Below, piece by piece: positions 1 through 8,737 of a stretch of DNA of 53,438 nt (positions are counted from its first letter, which is position 1; every line of letters starts with the position of its first letter). A program made the translations under genes and the position numbers. Source of the DNA: Candidatus Gottesmanbacteria bacterium (lineage in GTDB: Bacteria; Patescibacteriota; Microgenomatia; JACOXO01); the NCBI GenBank assembly GCA_016182365.1, contig JACOXO010000016.1, positions 1-53,438 on the forward strand. The letters run 5' to 3'. The notes below the pieces were generated by a model. The model was not told the DNA's origin. It saw only the letters and a list, made by a program, of their open reading frames with translations, and made no database searches.

Positions 1-828
1 TCTGTCTTGTTTATACTGATCGGGGTATTGACTGGCAGCATATTTTCACGTCGACAATTTCTTTTAAAAGATCCCATGATTGATCTTCGACTCTTTCGTA
101 TCCGAGCTTTCAGTATGTCTTTAGTTGTAAATATGCTGACAGTTTTTGTTGCCATTGGCTACTTCCTATTTGTTGCACAGTATTTACAATTGGTTCTGGG
201 ATTATCACCTTTCCATGCTGGTCTCTGGTCTGTCCCACCTGCAATTGGCTTTATTGTTGGATCCAATTTAGTACCACGAATTGCATATAAAGTAAAACCT
301 GCTTATGTCATTAGCTTCTGTATTGGGCTTGCTGCGATCGGTCTTGGAATACTTACCCAAGTAGCTGGATCTAACGGGCTAGCTGCTGTTGTTATAGCCT
401 CTGTTATAATTTCTCTGGGACTTGCTCCAGTGTTTGGATTAACCACAGAACTTATTGTAGGATCAGCTCCCCCGCAAAGAGCGGGAGCGGCATCTGGTAT
501 TGCAGAAACAGCATCAGAATTGGGTGGTGCACTTGGTATTTCAATTTTAGGAAGTATTGGTATTGCAATTTATAGAAGTAGACTTGCTGATTCTCTTCCT
601 GCAGATATCCCAAACCAAATAAAAGAGGCTGCAAGTGATACTCTGGGTGCAGCAGTAAATGTTGCACAGCAATTGCCTCCCCAACTGGCTGAAAAACTTA
701 TTGATTCTGCTCGTGCTGCCTTTGTTCAAGGTATGCAGGTTGCAGCTGTAATAAGTAGTATTGTTGCTGTTATTGCTGTAATACTTTCTCTGGTTATGCT
801 TAAAAATGTTCAAAGGAAATCACATTAA
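1..828 (+). CDS. MFS drug exporter, DHA2 (EmrB/QacA-like), 3' part only
   Basis: The frame is open from the first base, so the gene is cut by the window edge and only the last ~275 residues are seen. They hold about six hydrophobic segments. The stretch KDPMIDLRLFRIRAFSMS, followed by a helix ending FVAQYLQLVLGLSPFHAG, is typical of 14-helix DHA2 proton-driven exporters (EmrB, QacA, SmvA) near helices 8-10. A periplasmic-type loop rich in Ala/Gln (about residues 195-235) precedes the last helix, as in that family. The gene ends 15 bases before the next start, and an AAAGGAGGTGATG ribosome site overlaps its stop. The substrate cannot be told from sequence. Confidence 0.85.
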   Translation, partial: SVLFILIGVLTGSIFSRRQFLLKDPMIDLRLFRIRAFSMSLVVNMLTVFVAIGYFLFVAQYLQLVLGLSPFHAGLWSVPPAIGFIVGSNLVPRIAYKVKPAYVISFCIGLAAIGLGILTQVAGSNGLAAVVIASVIISLGLAPVFGLTTELIVGSAPPQRAGAASGIAETASELGGALGISILGSIGIAIYRSRLADSLPADIPNQIKEAASDTLGAAVNVAQQLPPQLAEKLIDSARAAFVQGMQVAAVISSIVAVIAVILSLVMLKNVQRKSH

Positions 829-843
829 AGGAGGTGATGGTTT

Positions 844-1197
844 GTGTTAAATCTAAACTCTATAATGATTGGTTCGGAAAAGCCTAAAGTCCTTGCTGAC
901 TTTTATGAAAAAGTGCTTGAGAAAAAGCCTGATTGGACTGATGGTGATTGGGCTGGTTTTTCAACTAGCTCGTGTTTTTTAACAATTGGATTCCATGATA
1001 AAGTAAAAGGTAAAGCAAAAAATCCGGAACGAATTATCATTAATTTCGAGACAAAGGAAGTAAAAAAAGAGTTTGAAAGGATTAAGAGAACAGGGGCAAA
1101 AGTAATTAAAGAACCATACGAAATGGAAGGCGGATGGATTGCAACATTTTCCGACCCGGACGGTAATTACTTTCAACTAATGAGCCCTTGGAAATAA
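844..1197 (+). CDS. VOC (glyoxalase/bleomycin-resistance fold) protein
   Basis: 117 residues, the usual length of a single-domain VOC protein. The N-terminal beta-alpha-beta unit (LNSIMIGSEKPKVLADFYEK) and the C-terminal strand FSDPDGNYFQLMSP match the glyoxalase/dioxygenase fold; the Glu or Gln near the end is the usual metal-ligand position. The GTG start is chosen because AAAGGAGGTGATG (827-839) ends four bases before it. The gene sits tightly behind the exporter, so a shared role in resistance to a small toxic molecule is possible, but that is inference only. The substrate is unknown. Confidence 0.8.
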   Translation: MLNLNSIMIGSEKPKVLADFYEKVLEKKPDWTDGDWAGFSTSSCFLTIGFHDKVKGKAKNPERIIINFETKEVKKEFERIKRTGAKVIKEPYEMEGGWIATFSDPDGNYFQLMSPWK

Positions 1198-1221
1198 TAG
1201 TAGATATATATAAAAAACCTC

Positions 1222-1249
1222 TTGACATTTACTATAGACTTGCTACAAA
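1222..1249 (+). promoter_or_regulatory. Putative sigma-70 promoter for the secreted protein gene
   Basis: A perfect -35 TTGACA (1222-1227) is followed after 16 bases by TACAAA (1244-1249). The GTG start lies only 6 bases further on, so the mRNA would be nearly leaderless. No Shine-Dalgarno sequence is seen. Confidence 0.4.
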
Positions 1250-1255
1250 TTAGTT

Positions 1256-1792
1256 GTGGGTAGAAAAATTATAGTAAGTCTTATAGGTCTTCTTATTATA
1301 AGCTTATTGATTCCCTCTATATCACTCGCTACCTATTCAAACCATGATAAAGAGAACCCAGCGGATTTTACCAGATGTCCTGATCCAGGCGGGACAAAAG
1401 TTGCCTCATATGATGAAGGCTGGCACTGGATAGTAGGAGAATCAGACTTAAGGTGGGGATCAGATAATGTTTATGATATAGGGGAACAAAGATATGTTCA
1501 GTGTTATTGTCCAACTGATGATCTAGAAGGAATTCAAACAAACTGGATGCCAACTTCACTTGTATCTGATGAAAAACAAGAGAAACTTATAAATAAAGGC
1601 TGGATTTTAGTTGATGGCGCTGATTTTGGTTTGCCTAATATCCAGTATTTAGCTAAAAATTCCAAATTTATCTGTAAGCCAAAAACCGATAATAACTGCC
1701 ATGACTGGGATATAAAAAACTATCCAAAACCTCAATCTGTAAATAAACTCCTTAAAAAATTAGACTTCAAAATCGACAAAATCCTCAACTAA
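1256..1792 (+). CDS. Secreted or surface protein of unknown function
   Basis: 178 residues starting with a basic then hydrophobic signal peptide (GRKIIVSLIGLLIISLLIPSI) with a likely cleavage after SLA near residue 25. The mature part has five or six cysteines (CPDPGG, QCYCP, FICKP, NNCHD), suggesting disulfides, and many Trp and Asp. I do not recognise a named family. The start is GTG, with a promoter-like sequence directly upstream and no ribosome site. It stands alone between a VOC gene and a DUF1599 gene. Probably exported through Sec and kept at the cell surface, but no function can be given. Confidence 0.7.
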   Translation: MGRKIIVSLIGLLIISLLIPSISLATYSNHDKENPADFTRCPDPGGTKVASYDEGWHWIVGESDLRWGSDNVYDIGEQRYVQCYCPTDDLEGIQTNWMPTSLVSDEKQEKLINKGWILVDGADFGLPNIQYLAKNSKFICKPKTDNNCHDWDIKNYPKPQSVNKLLKKLDFKIDKILN

Positions 1793-1848
1793 AGTTTTTC
1801 TAACTCTACTTTGATATAATTAATAGAATGTATTAATTATATATTTTT

Positions 1849-2154
1849 ATGAGCAATAAACATCCTGAATATCTTGATGAGGCGTTTGAGGAAGTGGAAA
1901 GAGAATTAACACAATTATTTATCAGAAAATACAAAGATTACGGAAAAGGTAATATAGTGGAAATTGGGGAGTTAGGAATTGCCTTTAGAATAATTGAAAA
2001 GTTAAGCCGACTAAAAAATTTACTGATGCAAAATAAAAAGCCGGAATTTGAGTCACTTGAAGAAACTTGGAAAGATATCGGTGTATATGCAATTATTGCA
2101 ATTTTATATAAACGAAGCTGGTTTAAGAAGTTAGAATTAAAAGAGGATAGATAA
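1849..2154 (+). CDS. DUF1599 (nucleotide-modification-associated domain 1) protein
   Basis: 101 residues. The pattern LFIRKYKDYGKGNI followed by GIAFRIIEKLSRLKNL and EETWKDIGVYAIIAILY matches DUF1599/Nmad1, an all-alpha family related to MazG-like nucleotide pyrophosphatases and found in phages and small genomes. The known link is to modified nucleotides; the reaction is not established. A TATAAT (1815-1820) lies 28 bases before the ATG. AT-rich repeats begin right after the stop. The family call is fairly secure, the function is not. Confidence 0.75.
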   Translation: MSNKHPEYLDEAFEEVERELTQLFIRKYKDYGKGNIVEIGELGIAFRIIEKLSRLKNLLMQNKKPEFESLEETWKDIGVYAIIAILYKRSWFKKLELKEDR

Positions 2155-2158
2155 TTTT

Positions 2159-2188
2159 TAATTTGAAATTAGAAATTTAAATTGAATT
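2159..2188. repeat. Left arm of AT-rich inverted repeat
   Basis: This stretch starts TAATTTGAAATT and ends AAATTGAATT. It is an imperfect inverted copy of 2574-2610. The two arms bracket the four-helix-bundle gene exactly. Low-complexity AT-rich DNA makes chance matches easier, so the pairing is moderate evidence only. Confidence 0.5.
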
Positions 2189-2198
2189 ATTAAATAAA

Positions 2199-2552
2199 TT
2201 AATTTTTATTGATTGTAGATACAATTTTTGAAAATATTTTTGTTAATTCATAAGCTTCTTTCCACAAAATCCTAGATTCGTCTTTAACTTCAGGATTGAC
2301 TTTAACTATTAATCTTATCCAATACATCGTCTCTTTGGCTTCTTTCTTACAAATATAGATTTTATTTTTAAAATCTTTTTTCGAACTAGCCCCGTTAGCC
2401 TCACGGTAATTACTACCAATATTTGTTCCTGACCTAATTAGCTGGTCTATTAATGATGAAGTTGTCACGTTTTTGGGAATTTTTTTAACTAAATCAAGTA
2501 AGTTCTCGGAGAATATTAGAGTTCTTTCTTCTAAATCATACTCTTTACTCAT
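2199..2552 (-). CDS. Four-helix-bundle protein (23S rRNA intervening-sequence/IVP family)
   Basis: 117 residues. The pattern ERTLIFSENLLDLVKKIPKN, then LIDQLIRSGTNIGSNYREANGA and a KEAKETMYWIRLIV helix, is diagnostic of the S23/IVP four-helix-bundle family (TIGR02436-type). Family members are often encoded inside rRNA intervening sequences or scattered as single genes in CPR genomes; function is unknown. A TACAAT box (2559-2564) lies 6 bases before the ATG, suggesting a leaderless mRNA. AT-rich inverted repeats flank the gene on both sides, so it may move as a small cassette. Confidence 0.85.
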   Translation of the reverse strand: MSKEYDLEERTLIFSENLLDLVKKIPKNVTTSSLIDQLIRSGTNIGSNYREANGASSKKDFKNKIYICKKEAKETMYWIRLIVKVNPEVKDESRILWKEAYELTKIFSKIVSTINKN

Positions 2553-2573
2553 TAAACAATTGTATCATTAAAA

Positions 2574-2610
2574 AATTCAATTCAAATTTAAAATTAAAAA
2601 TTTCAAATTA
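2574..2610. repeat. Right arm of AT-rich inverted repeat
   Basis: The reverse complement begins TAATTTGAAATT and ends TTGAATTGAATT, mirroring 2159-2188. It ends exactly at the rpoD stop codon, so the arm fills the whole space between the promoter of the four-helix-bundle gene and rpoD. Confidence 0.5.
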
Positions 2611-3762
2611 TTATTCCAAATAATCTTTGAGTTTTTTGCTTCGGGATGGATGTCTTAATTTTCTGAGAGCCTTGGCTTCAATCTGTCTTATACGCTCACG
2701 GGTAACATTAAATTCTTTTCCCACTTCCTCAAGAGTTCTTGGCCTTCCATCATATAGGCCAAATCTGAGAATCAACACTCTTTTCTCACGGTCAGAAAGT
2801 GTACCTAAAATTTCTTCAACGTTTTCTTTAAGAAGCTGTCTGCTTGCCGCATCGTAAGGGGTTAATTGAGTAGTATCCTGAATAAAATCTCCCAGATGTG
2901 AATCGTCATCCTCTCCAACAGGAGTTTCCAAAGAAGTAGGTTCCTGGGAAACTTTGATAATTTCTCTAGCTTTAGTAACATCAATTTCCATGTCTTTTGC
3001 AACTTCCTCAGGTGTTGGCTCGCGTCCTAATTTTTGCATAAGTTTTCTTGAGGTTTTTAGGAATCTATTTATTGTTTCAACCATATGTACAGGAATTCTT
3101 ATTGTTCTGGCTTGGTCTGCAATTGCCCTTGTAATTGCCTGTCTTATCCACCAGGTTGCGTAGGTTGAGAATTTAAATCCTTTTCTCCAATCATATTTTT
3201 CAACAGCCCTAATGAGTCCCTGATTACCTTCCTGAATAAGGTCCAAAAGACTCATCCCACGTCCAATATATTTTTTGGCAATAGAAACAACCAGTCTTAA
3301 GTTCGACTCGGTTAATTTCTTTTTGGCTCTCATGTCACCTTTTTCAAATCTTTGAGCAAGTTCTACTTCCTGTTCGAAAGTTAAAAGGGGAATACGGCCG
3401 ATTTCTTTAAGATACATTCTAACTGGATCAAGAGAACCTTTTGGGGAAAGCCTTGATAATACTTCCAGTTCCTTTTCAAGCTGGGTTACTGATTCTAAAA
3501 CTTTCCTATCCTCCTCAGCTGATGTTGTTTCAAAAACGTCAATACCTGCATTTATCAGCTTGTCATAAAGCGTATCTAGCTCTGCAATATGATTTTCTGG
3601 TTTGGGAATAACTTGGAGGATATCATCCTGGCTTATGAAACCCTGGCTTTTAGCCATTCTATAGAGTCCATCAATGTTAATTTTTTCCTTAGGCTTTAAT
3701 TCTATTTTTGGTTTTTTTAGTTTTTTTTCTTTGTTGGTTTTTTTAGTTTTTTTTGCTGGCAT
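2611..3762 (-). CDS. rpoD: Primary RNA polymerase sigma factor RpoD (sigma-70)
   Basis: 383 residues. A Lys-rich tail (about 1-27) is followed by a short region 1.1-like part, region 1.2 ([17 protein letters not shown]), region 2 with [20 protein letters not shown] for -10 binding and melting, region 3 ([15 protein letters not shown]) and region 4 with the helix-turn-helix [20 protein letters not shown] for -35 contact. All core motifs are intact, so it should read TTGACA/TATAAT promoters, which are visible in this window. It lies 51 bases downstream of dnaG, the classic macromolecular-synthesis arrangement, with a terminator-like hairpin between them. It differs from most bacterial RpoD in its short N-terminus and in lacking a long non-conserved region. 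Confidence 0.97.
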   Translation of the reverse strand: MPAKKTKKTNKEKKLKKPKIELKPKEKINIDGLYRMAKSQGFISQDDILQVIPKPENHIAELDTLYDKLINAGIDVFETTSAEEDRKVLESVTQLEKELEVLSRLSPKGSLDPVRMYLKEIGRIPLLTFEQEVELAQRFEKGDMRAKKKLTESNLRLVVSIAKKYIGRGMSLLDLIQEGNQGLIRAVEKYDWRKGFKFSTYATWWIRQAITRAIADQARTIRIPVHMVETINRFLKTSRKLMQKLGREPTPEEVAKDMEIDVTKAREIIKVSQEPTSLETPVGEDDDSHLGDFIQDTTQLTPYDAASRQLLKENVEEILGTLSDREKRVLILRFGLYDGRPRTLEEVGKEFNVTRERIRQIEAKALRKLRHPSRSKKLKDYLE

Positions 3763-3764
3763 AG

Positions 3765-3798
3765 AAAAAATAGCCTTAGGGAATTTTAAAGGCTATTT
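3765..3798 (-). terminator. Attenuator-like hairpin between dnaG and rpoD
   Basis: Read on the minus strand, AAATAGCCTT and AAGGCTATTT pair as a 10-bp stem around an ~11-base loop, followed by a run of six T just before the rpoD ATG. This is an intrinsic-terminator shape placed inside the operon. It could lower rpoD transcription relative to dnaG or mask the rpoD start. Confidence 0.6.
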
Positions 3799-3813
3799 AT
3801 TATGGTTATTGTA

Positions 3814-5613
3814 TCATGTACGACTATCTGAATCCAGTTTATTGAGCCTTTTTCTTATATTATTAAAATCTTTGTTAATTCGAGAACGCCTATCGTCATT
3901 ATCATCTTGTGCCAATTTAGTCGACAAATCCTTTAAAGTCCTTCGAAGGTATAAAACTACAATATCTTTTAAAATTTTTTCCAGCACCTTCGAATATTGC
4001 TGTTTATCAGAAATATCAAACCCCAAGTTAAACAAATACAGCTTATCAGCAAGAGGAATAAGTTCGCTATCCAACGTTTTTATAAACGCAGGCGATTGAT
4101 ACATCTCGTCTTTTAAATGTGTAATATAAGTAAAAAAGCTGACTAAAATTCTAACAATTGCTGGGTTTGTCAATGAAGTAATTACTTCGCTCTGTTTCTC
4201 CGGTACTAAAATCATATCTATATTTTTTTTAAGCGAGTTTTGTAGAACAAGCGACAGAAAATATTCTTCTTTTGTTATTCTTTCCTTGTTGTTTTTTAAA
4301 TCTTCCTTCATTGGCAGCCTTTCTTTTTTAACCAACGTATCCATTTCCTCTCTTAGTGTTTCTGCCGGAATATTAATCACACCAGATAATAAATTTAGAT
4401 AATGCGTTTGGACAATAGTATTGGTAATCCGGAAGTAAAAAGGCAGCAGCCAATCAGCTATTTTCTTTTTACCATAAGCGTCATCTTTGTTAAACCTTTT
4501 AAGACTTTCGTTAAGAAGATAGTCATAAACTGATACAGCTCCGATTACTGATTTTTTCCAAGTAGCAGGATTGTCCTTTACTACATCATCAGGATCCTTT
4601 CCTGTTGTATTATCCACTACACTTATTGCAAATCCTTCCTTTTCAGCTATAGTTATACCTCTTTTGGCAGCTTCACCACCGGCAATATCACTATCCAAAG
4701 CAAAGATTATAGTATCGCAAAAACGCTTTAATAGTTTTGCCTGATTTTCTGTTAAAGCTGTGCCCTTTATTGCAACAACAAAAGGTACACCAGCAGCAAA
4801 TGAAGACAGCATGTCAAACTCTCCTTCAACAACAACTGCTTTATTTTCTTTTCTGATTGCATCCTTAGTTATATCTAATCCATATAATGTATTGCCTTTA
4901 ATATAAACTGGAGTTTCGCTGCTGTTGATATACTTCGCTTCGCGGTCTTTCAGTTTCGATAAAGGCAATATTCTTCCGGAAAATCCGACAACATCACCCC
5001 GGTGATTTTTTAAGGTAAACATCAGCCTTCCGCGGAATCTATCGAAGTGTTTACCGCTTCTGCCGCGCAAAACTAAGCCAGCTTTGGTTAATATAAAATC
5101 GGAAAATCCCTTTTTTGATAAGTATGTATATAAACTGTCCCAAGACTCAGGCGCATAACCCAGAACGAATGTTTCAATTATTTTATCGCTGGTTTTTCTT
5201 TCTCTCAAATACTTTCTTGCAGGCCCCCCAAGTTTATGTTTTGTTAGAAGATAATGATAAAAACGGGAAGCAAGTAAATTAGCTTTATAAATATCATCTT
5301 TAATTTTCTGATCAGGCGTTACTTTGTATGAACTGGTTAGCTTGACACCTGTTTGTTTGGAAAGCTCCTCAAGAGCTTCAGGAAAATCTATATTATCAAT
5401 CTTCATCAAAAATGAAATTACATCACCACCTTCACTGCATGCCCCAAAACAATGCCAGATCTGACGCTCAGGGGAAACGATAAAAGAAGGACTTTTTTCA
5501 ATATGAAACGGGCAAAGACCAGTAAAATTTCTGCCTGATTTTTTAAGACTTACATAGTTTCCTACAAAAGAAACTATATCCAGCTTACTTTTAATCTCAT
5601 CAATATCACTCAT
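3814..5613 (-). CDS. dnaG: DNA primase DnaG
   Basis: 599 residues, the normal length. The N-terminal zinc-binding domain has Cys34, His37, Cys55 and Cys59. The last pair is spaced CFGAC, one residue longer than the usual CFGC. The Toprim core follows (VVVEGEFDMLSSFAAG, then IIFALDSDIAGGEAAKRG) with the catalytic Glu and DxD acidic residues. The C-terminal ~150 residues are weakly conserved, as expected for the helicase-binding region. It makes RNA primers at the replication fork. A TATAAT (5623-5628) lies 9 bases upstream of the ATG, so it probably has its own promoter after the RDD gene. rpoD follows in the same direction. Confidence 0.96.
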   Translation of the reverse strand: MSDIDEIKSKLDIVSFVGNYVSLKKSGRNFTGLCPFHIEKSPSFIVSPERQIWHCFGACSEGGDVISFLMKIDNIDFPEALEELSKQTGVKLTSSYKVTPDQKIKDDIYKANLLASRFYHYLLTKHKLGGPARKYLRERKTSDKIIETFVLGYAPESWDSLYTYLSKKGFSDFILTKAGLVLRGRSGKHFDRFRGRLMFTLKNHRGDVVGFSGRILPLSKLKDREAKYINSSETPVYIKGNTLYGLDITKDAIRKENKAVVVEGEFDMLSSFAAGVPFVVAIKGTALTENQAKLLKRFCDTIIFALDSDIAGGEAAKRGITIAEKEGFAISVVDNTTGKDPDDVVKDNPATWKKSVIGAVSVYDYLLNESLKRFNKDDAYGKKKIADWLLPFYFRITNTIVQTHYLNLLSGVINIPAETLREEMDTLVKKERLPMKEDLKNNKERITKEEYFLSLVLQNSLKKNIDMILVPEKQSEVITSLTNPAIVRILVSFFTYITHLKDEMYQSPAFIKTLDSELIPLADKLYLFNLGFDISDKQQYSKVLEKILKDIVVLYLRRTLKDLSTKLAQDDNDDRRSRINKDFNNIRKRLNKLDSDSRT

Positions 5614-5648
5614 GGCATACCTATTATACTCTCAGAGGGAATATGAAT

Positions 5649-6290
5649 TTAGTAGTTATTAGGGTAAAATTGTGGAGAAGGATTTATATAAAGTTGTTGT
5701 GGTTGTGTATCTTTAACTTGATTAATAATTTCCTCAACGTCTCTTTTAGCATTTGGATTTTCTATAACTGATTGAATAATCCCAACTCCTATAAAACTAT
5801 TAAAGGCAATTAAAAAGAGAAGGGCAAGAACGCCAATAATCCACCTATTTTCACTGGTTTTAGTTACATAAGATCCACTAACCATATCATGCCAACCCTG
5901 CTTTTTTGGGTCTCTTATAATCCACAAAAATCCTAATCCGAAAAGAAGCGATGAAACAGTATAACCAATTATGTAACGGAATAATCCTTGCTTAAATGTT
6001 AAATAATTTCCTGCTTCGTTTTTAACTATAACTCCTACCAGCATTTTGCCAACTGTTGCACCAAACCTGCTCGTAGTAAATGCAAGGTAGAAATAATATA
6101 TAAAACCACCTAAAATTCCAAATATTGAAATTGCAACAATCGAACTTCCTATAAGTTGGGGAAGATTTTTGGTTGATAAACCTGAAAAAAATAAAAACAG
6201 CAAAAGTGCAGTCCAAAACAGTGCTATATCAATAAAATAGCCAATAAATCTTATAAAAAATCCAGCAGGCTGGTTAACTTTCCCCATCAT
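5649..6290 (-). CDS. RDD-family membrane protein
   Basis: 213 residues with about four or five membrane helices. The start AGFFIRFIGYFIDIALFW carries the Arg...Asp pattern that names the RDD family, and FGATVGKMLVGVIVKNEAG is the conserved internal motif. The tail after the last helix is polar, with Gln/Pro-rich residues and repeated Tyr. RDD proteins are small integral membrane proteins; some act as ion antiporters, most are unstudied. It overlaps the upstream membrane gene by 4 bases, so the two are translationally coupled. Confidence 0.82.
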   Translation of the reverse strand: MMGKVNQPAGFFIRFIGYFIDIALFWTALLLFLFFSGLSTKNLPQLIGSSIVAISIFGILGGFIYYFYLAFTTSRFGATVGKMLVGVIVKNEAGNYLTFKQGLFRYIIGYTVSSLLFGLGFLWIIRDPKKQGWHDMVSGSYVTKTSENRWIIGVLALLFLIAFNSFIGVGIIQSVIENPNAKRDVEEIINQVKDTQPQQLYINPSPQFYPNNY

Positions 6291-7252
6291 TTTTTGCTCC
6301 TGACTTGTCTATATAATATATTCCAAGTTGTATAGTTAAATATTGTATAAATTCCTCCGAATAATAAACTCAAAAGCAATAATATCAATACAATAATTCC
6401 AATAGTTGCTAACAATATCATGCCGACTTGTTTGTTAACAGACAAAAGTCCGATTCCAGCAGCAATTGCTGCTCCTATTGATGCCGCAATGGTAATACCC
6501 AAACAACAGCTTAAAACACAATTGCTGCAGCCTAAAGCAATCATTTTAAGAAAATGAGTTTTGACTAAAACCCAACCTTCTTTAAAAGATTGGTATGCAC
6601 CTTTTCCTTCAATAACGGTGATTCTTTTAGCCCAAATAATGGATGCAGAAATTGCTAGTGAAGCAAGTATCATTATAAAAAGAAATATCAAAAAAATCAG
6701 AATTCCGATAAGCCTTCCTAATGTTGAATCCCAAAGGGCAATCATTACAAAAAGTGAGATGATAAACGGGATGATTATTGCTAAAAAGTATAAAAGTCCG
6801 GGAACAATCATCAACCAGATGACTCTTTTAAAACTTCTAATTCCGTATAAAGAACCCGATCTTAAAGTAACCGGTTTATTATTATATCCATCGTTAATTG
6901 CTCCAATTGCTGCTCCCTGTGCCCAGGAAATTACAACCAATGAAATAATCATTCCCAGGATAATTGCTATAACAACACTTATAGCCAGTGTTGCATATGC
7001 AGATACTGGAACCTGAGAGAAAATGTTCATAATCGAAGATAATACGGTTGTGAATATGGAGAAATCTGGAGCTGCACCAGAATTTGTTGTTGAACCTTGA
7101 TTAAATGAACTTGATATATTTCCGAAACTCTGAAAGTTGCCTGAAAAACTGGCTCCTGAAGTTGCAACCAACACCATACCAAATACCCATAACCATCTGT
7201 TTTTCTTAACTATCCCAAACGACTTTTTATAAATCTCAATTATCCAGTCCAC
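6287..7252 (-). CDS. Polytopic membrane protein, DUF4013/GPDPase-membrane-domain-like
   Basis: 321 residues. The N-terminus MDWIIEIYKKSFGIVKKNRWLWVFG is followed by a Ser/Gly/Asn-rich outside loop (about 35-65) and about six helices. The repeated pattern GAAIGAINDGYNNKPVTLRSG and YQSFKEGWVLVKTHFLK is seen in bacterial proteins with a glycerophosphodiester-phosphodiesterase membrane domain or DUF4013. It has no enzyme motif. It forms a two-gene operon with the RDD gene (ATGA overlap). Function unknown; a role in envelope or membrane homeostasis is a guess. Confidence 0.7.
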   Translation of the reverse strand: MDWIIEIYKKSFGIVKKNRWLWVFGMVLVATSGASFSGNFQSFGNISSSFNQGSTTNSGAAPDFSIFTTVLSSIMNIFSQVPVSAYATLAISVVIAIILGMIISLVVISWAQGAAIGAINDGYNNKPVTLRSGSLYGIRSFKRVIWLMIVPGLLYFLAIIIPFIISLFVMIALWDSTLGRLIGILIFLIFLFIMILASLAISASIIWAKRITVIEGKGAYQSFKEGWVLVKTHFLKMIALGCSNCVLSCCLGITIAASIGAAIAAGIGLLSVNKQVGMILLATIGIIVLILLLLSLLFGGIYTIFNYTTWNILYRQVRSKK

Positions 7253-7306
7253 AATTCTATTTAAAACTATTTTTAATATAGGTGCAAGTGGTATAGAATA
7301 CTTACC

Positions 7307-8737
7307 ATGATTCTATTATTGGTTTTTATCTTCTTTTTTACTACTCGTATAACGAATCTCACTCTTCTTCCTCTTTTTAATGACGAATCAATTTATATCA
7401 ACTTCGGACAAAGAATGATAGAGGACTCCAACAACCGCTTTTATTCGCTTTTTGACGGCAAACAACCCCTACTTATGTGGTTATTTGGAATATCATCTAA
7501 TATATTTTCTGATCCCGCATATGCGGGGAGGCTTATATCAGTAATATTTTCTACCACTACTTTTTTCGGACTATATTTTATTAGCAGAAAATTTTTATCT
7601 AAGCCATACTTTTACATACCTTTAATTATTTACACAATCACTCCGGTATTTTTATTTTTCGATAGACAGGCTCTTATGGAAGGACCATTAAATGCAATTT
7701 CTATCTGGAGTTTATATTTTCTTGTAAAATTAATGGAAACTAAAAAAATGCGCTTCGCCTTTTTTCTTGGAACTATTTTGGGTTTAGGACTTTTTATTAA
7801 ATCAACAGCAATACTTTTTGTTATTACTTCTATTTTTTATCTTCTGTATTTAGCTTTTAAAAATAAAAAAAAGACAGTCCCATATATTTTGGTAGTTTTA
7901 ATTACTGCGGTAGTGGTTCTGTTTCCTTTAATAACTAATCCTCAGTTTTCAATTATCCTAAGTAGGGGAGACCGGTTTAATTTAACATTAGCAGAAATGG
8001 CTAAATTTCCTTTTTTCTTATGGACTAAAAACATGTTTGATTTTATAACAATTTCCTTCTGGCAACTAACTCCTCCAATTTTTACTCTTTCACTTATTGG
8101 TATTGTTTTATTTATTAAAGAAAAAAAAGGTAAGATACTTATTTTCTGGTTTTTATTACCACTAATAATATCTATTATCACTGCACGAGGATTTAATCCA
8201 AGATATGCAGAAGCATTACTTCCTATTACAGTTGTTTTTACAGCATACTCAGTTTATTATTTTTTCAGAATTATACCAATACTTATCCCTACTGCTCTTA
8301 TTTCAATTCTTCTCATTTTTAACCCGCTTGTTTACTTTAATGTTATGGATAGACTCACACCATTATTTTCCCAAAAACATGAATATGTAACAGATGACAC
8401 TTCGGGATATGGAATTAAAGAAGCTGTATCTTTTTTAAATGAAAAATCTCAAAATTCACCAATAATAGTTGGGGTAAGACTTGATGCAGGGAATCCGGAA
8501 AATGCGATTCTTGCATACTTTTATAAAAACCCGGCAGTTCAAGCAACTTATTTTGATAAGCAAATGTTCAGTAAGGATTTTGACTTTAAACTTCTCAAAC
8601 CCCAATTCCCTGTTTATTATGTTTCAAGAAGCCAGCATCAGGGCGGGTTGGAAAGTTATCTTGTTGAAGAGAAAAGATTTTATAAGCCAGGCGAGAAGAG
8701 TTTTATCGGAGTATACAGATTCGATAATAATCAGTAA
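7307..8737 (+). CDS. GT39-type (GT-C fold) membrane glycosyltransferase
   Basis: 476 residues, about 10-12 membrane helices. The first outside loop holds LFNDESIYINFGQRM, the DE motif used by GT-C enzymes (ArnT, PMT, GT39) to bind the lipid-phosphate sugar donor. DRQALMEGPLNAISIWS is the second conserved loop. These enzymes transfer sugars from polyprenyl-phosphate donors on the outer face of the membrane. Donor and acceptor are unknown. A TAGAAT (7294-7299) lies 7 bases before the ATG. Its stop overlaps the next start (TAATG), so both genes are co-translated. Dependence on polyprenyl carriers links it to the mevalonate/uppS genes in this window. Confidence 0.8.
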   Translation: MILLLVFIFFFTTRITNLTLLPLFNDESIYINFGQRMIEDSNNRFYSLFDGKQPLLMWLFGISSNIFSDPAYAGRLISVIFSTTTFFGLYFISRKFLSKPYFYIPLIIYTITPVFLFFDRQALMEGPLNAISIWSLYFLVKLMETKKMRFAFFLGTILGLGLFIKSTAILFVITSIFYLLYLAFKNKKKTVPYILVVLITAVVVLFPLITNPQFSIILSRGDRFNLTLAEMAKFPFFLWTKNMFDFITISFWQLTPPIFTLSLIGIVLFIKEKKGKILIFWFLLPLIISIITARGFNPRYAEALLPITVVFTAYSVYYFFRIIPILIPTALISILLIFNPLVYFNVMDRLTPLFSQKHEYVTDDTSGYGIKEAVSFLNEKSQNSPIIVGVRLDAGNPENAILAYFYKNPAVQATYFDKQMFSKDFDFKLLKPQFPVYYVSRSQHQGGLESYLVEEKRFYKPGEKSFIGVYRFDNNQ

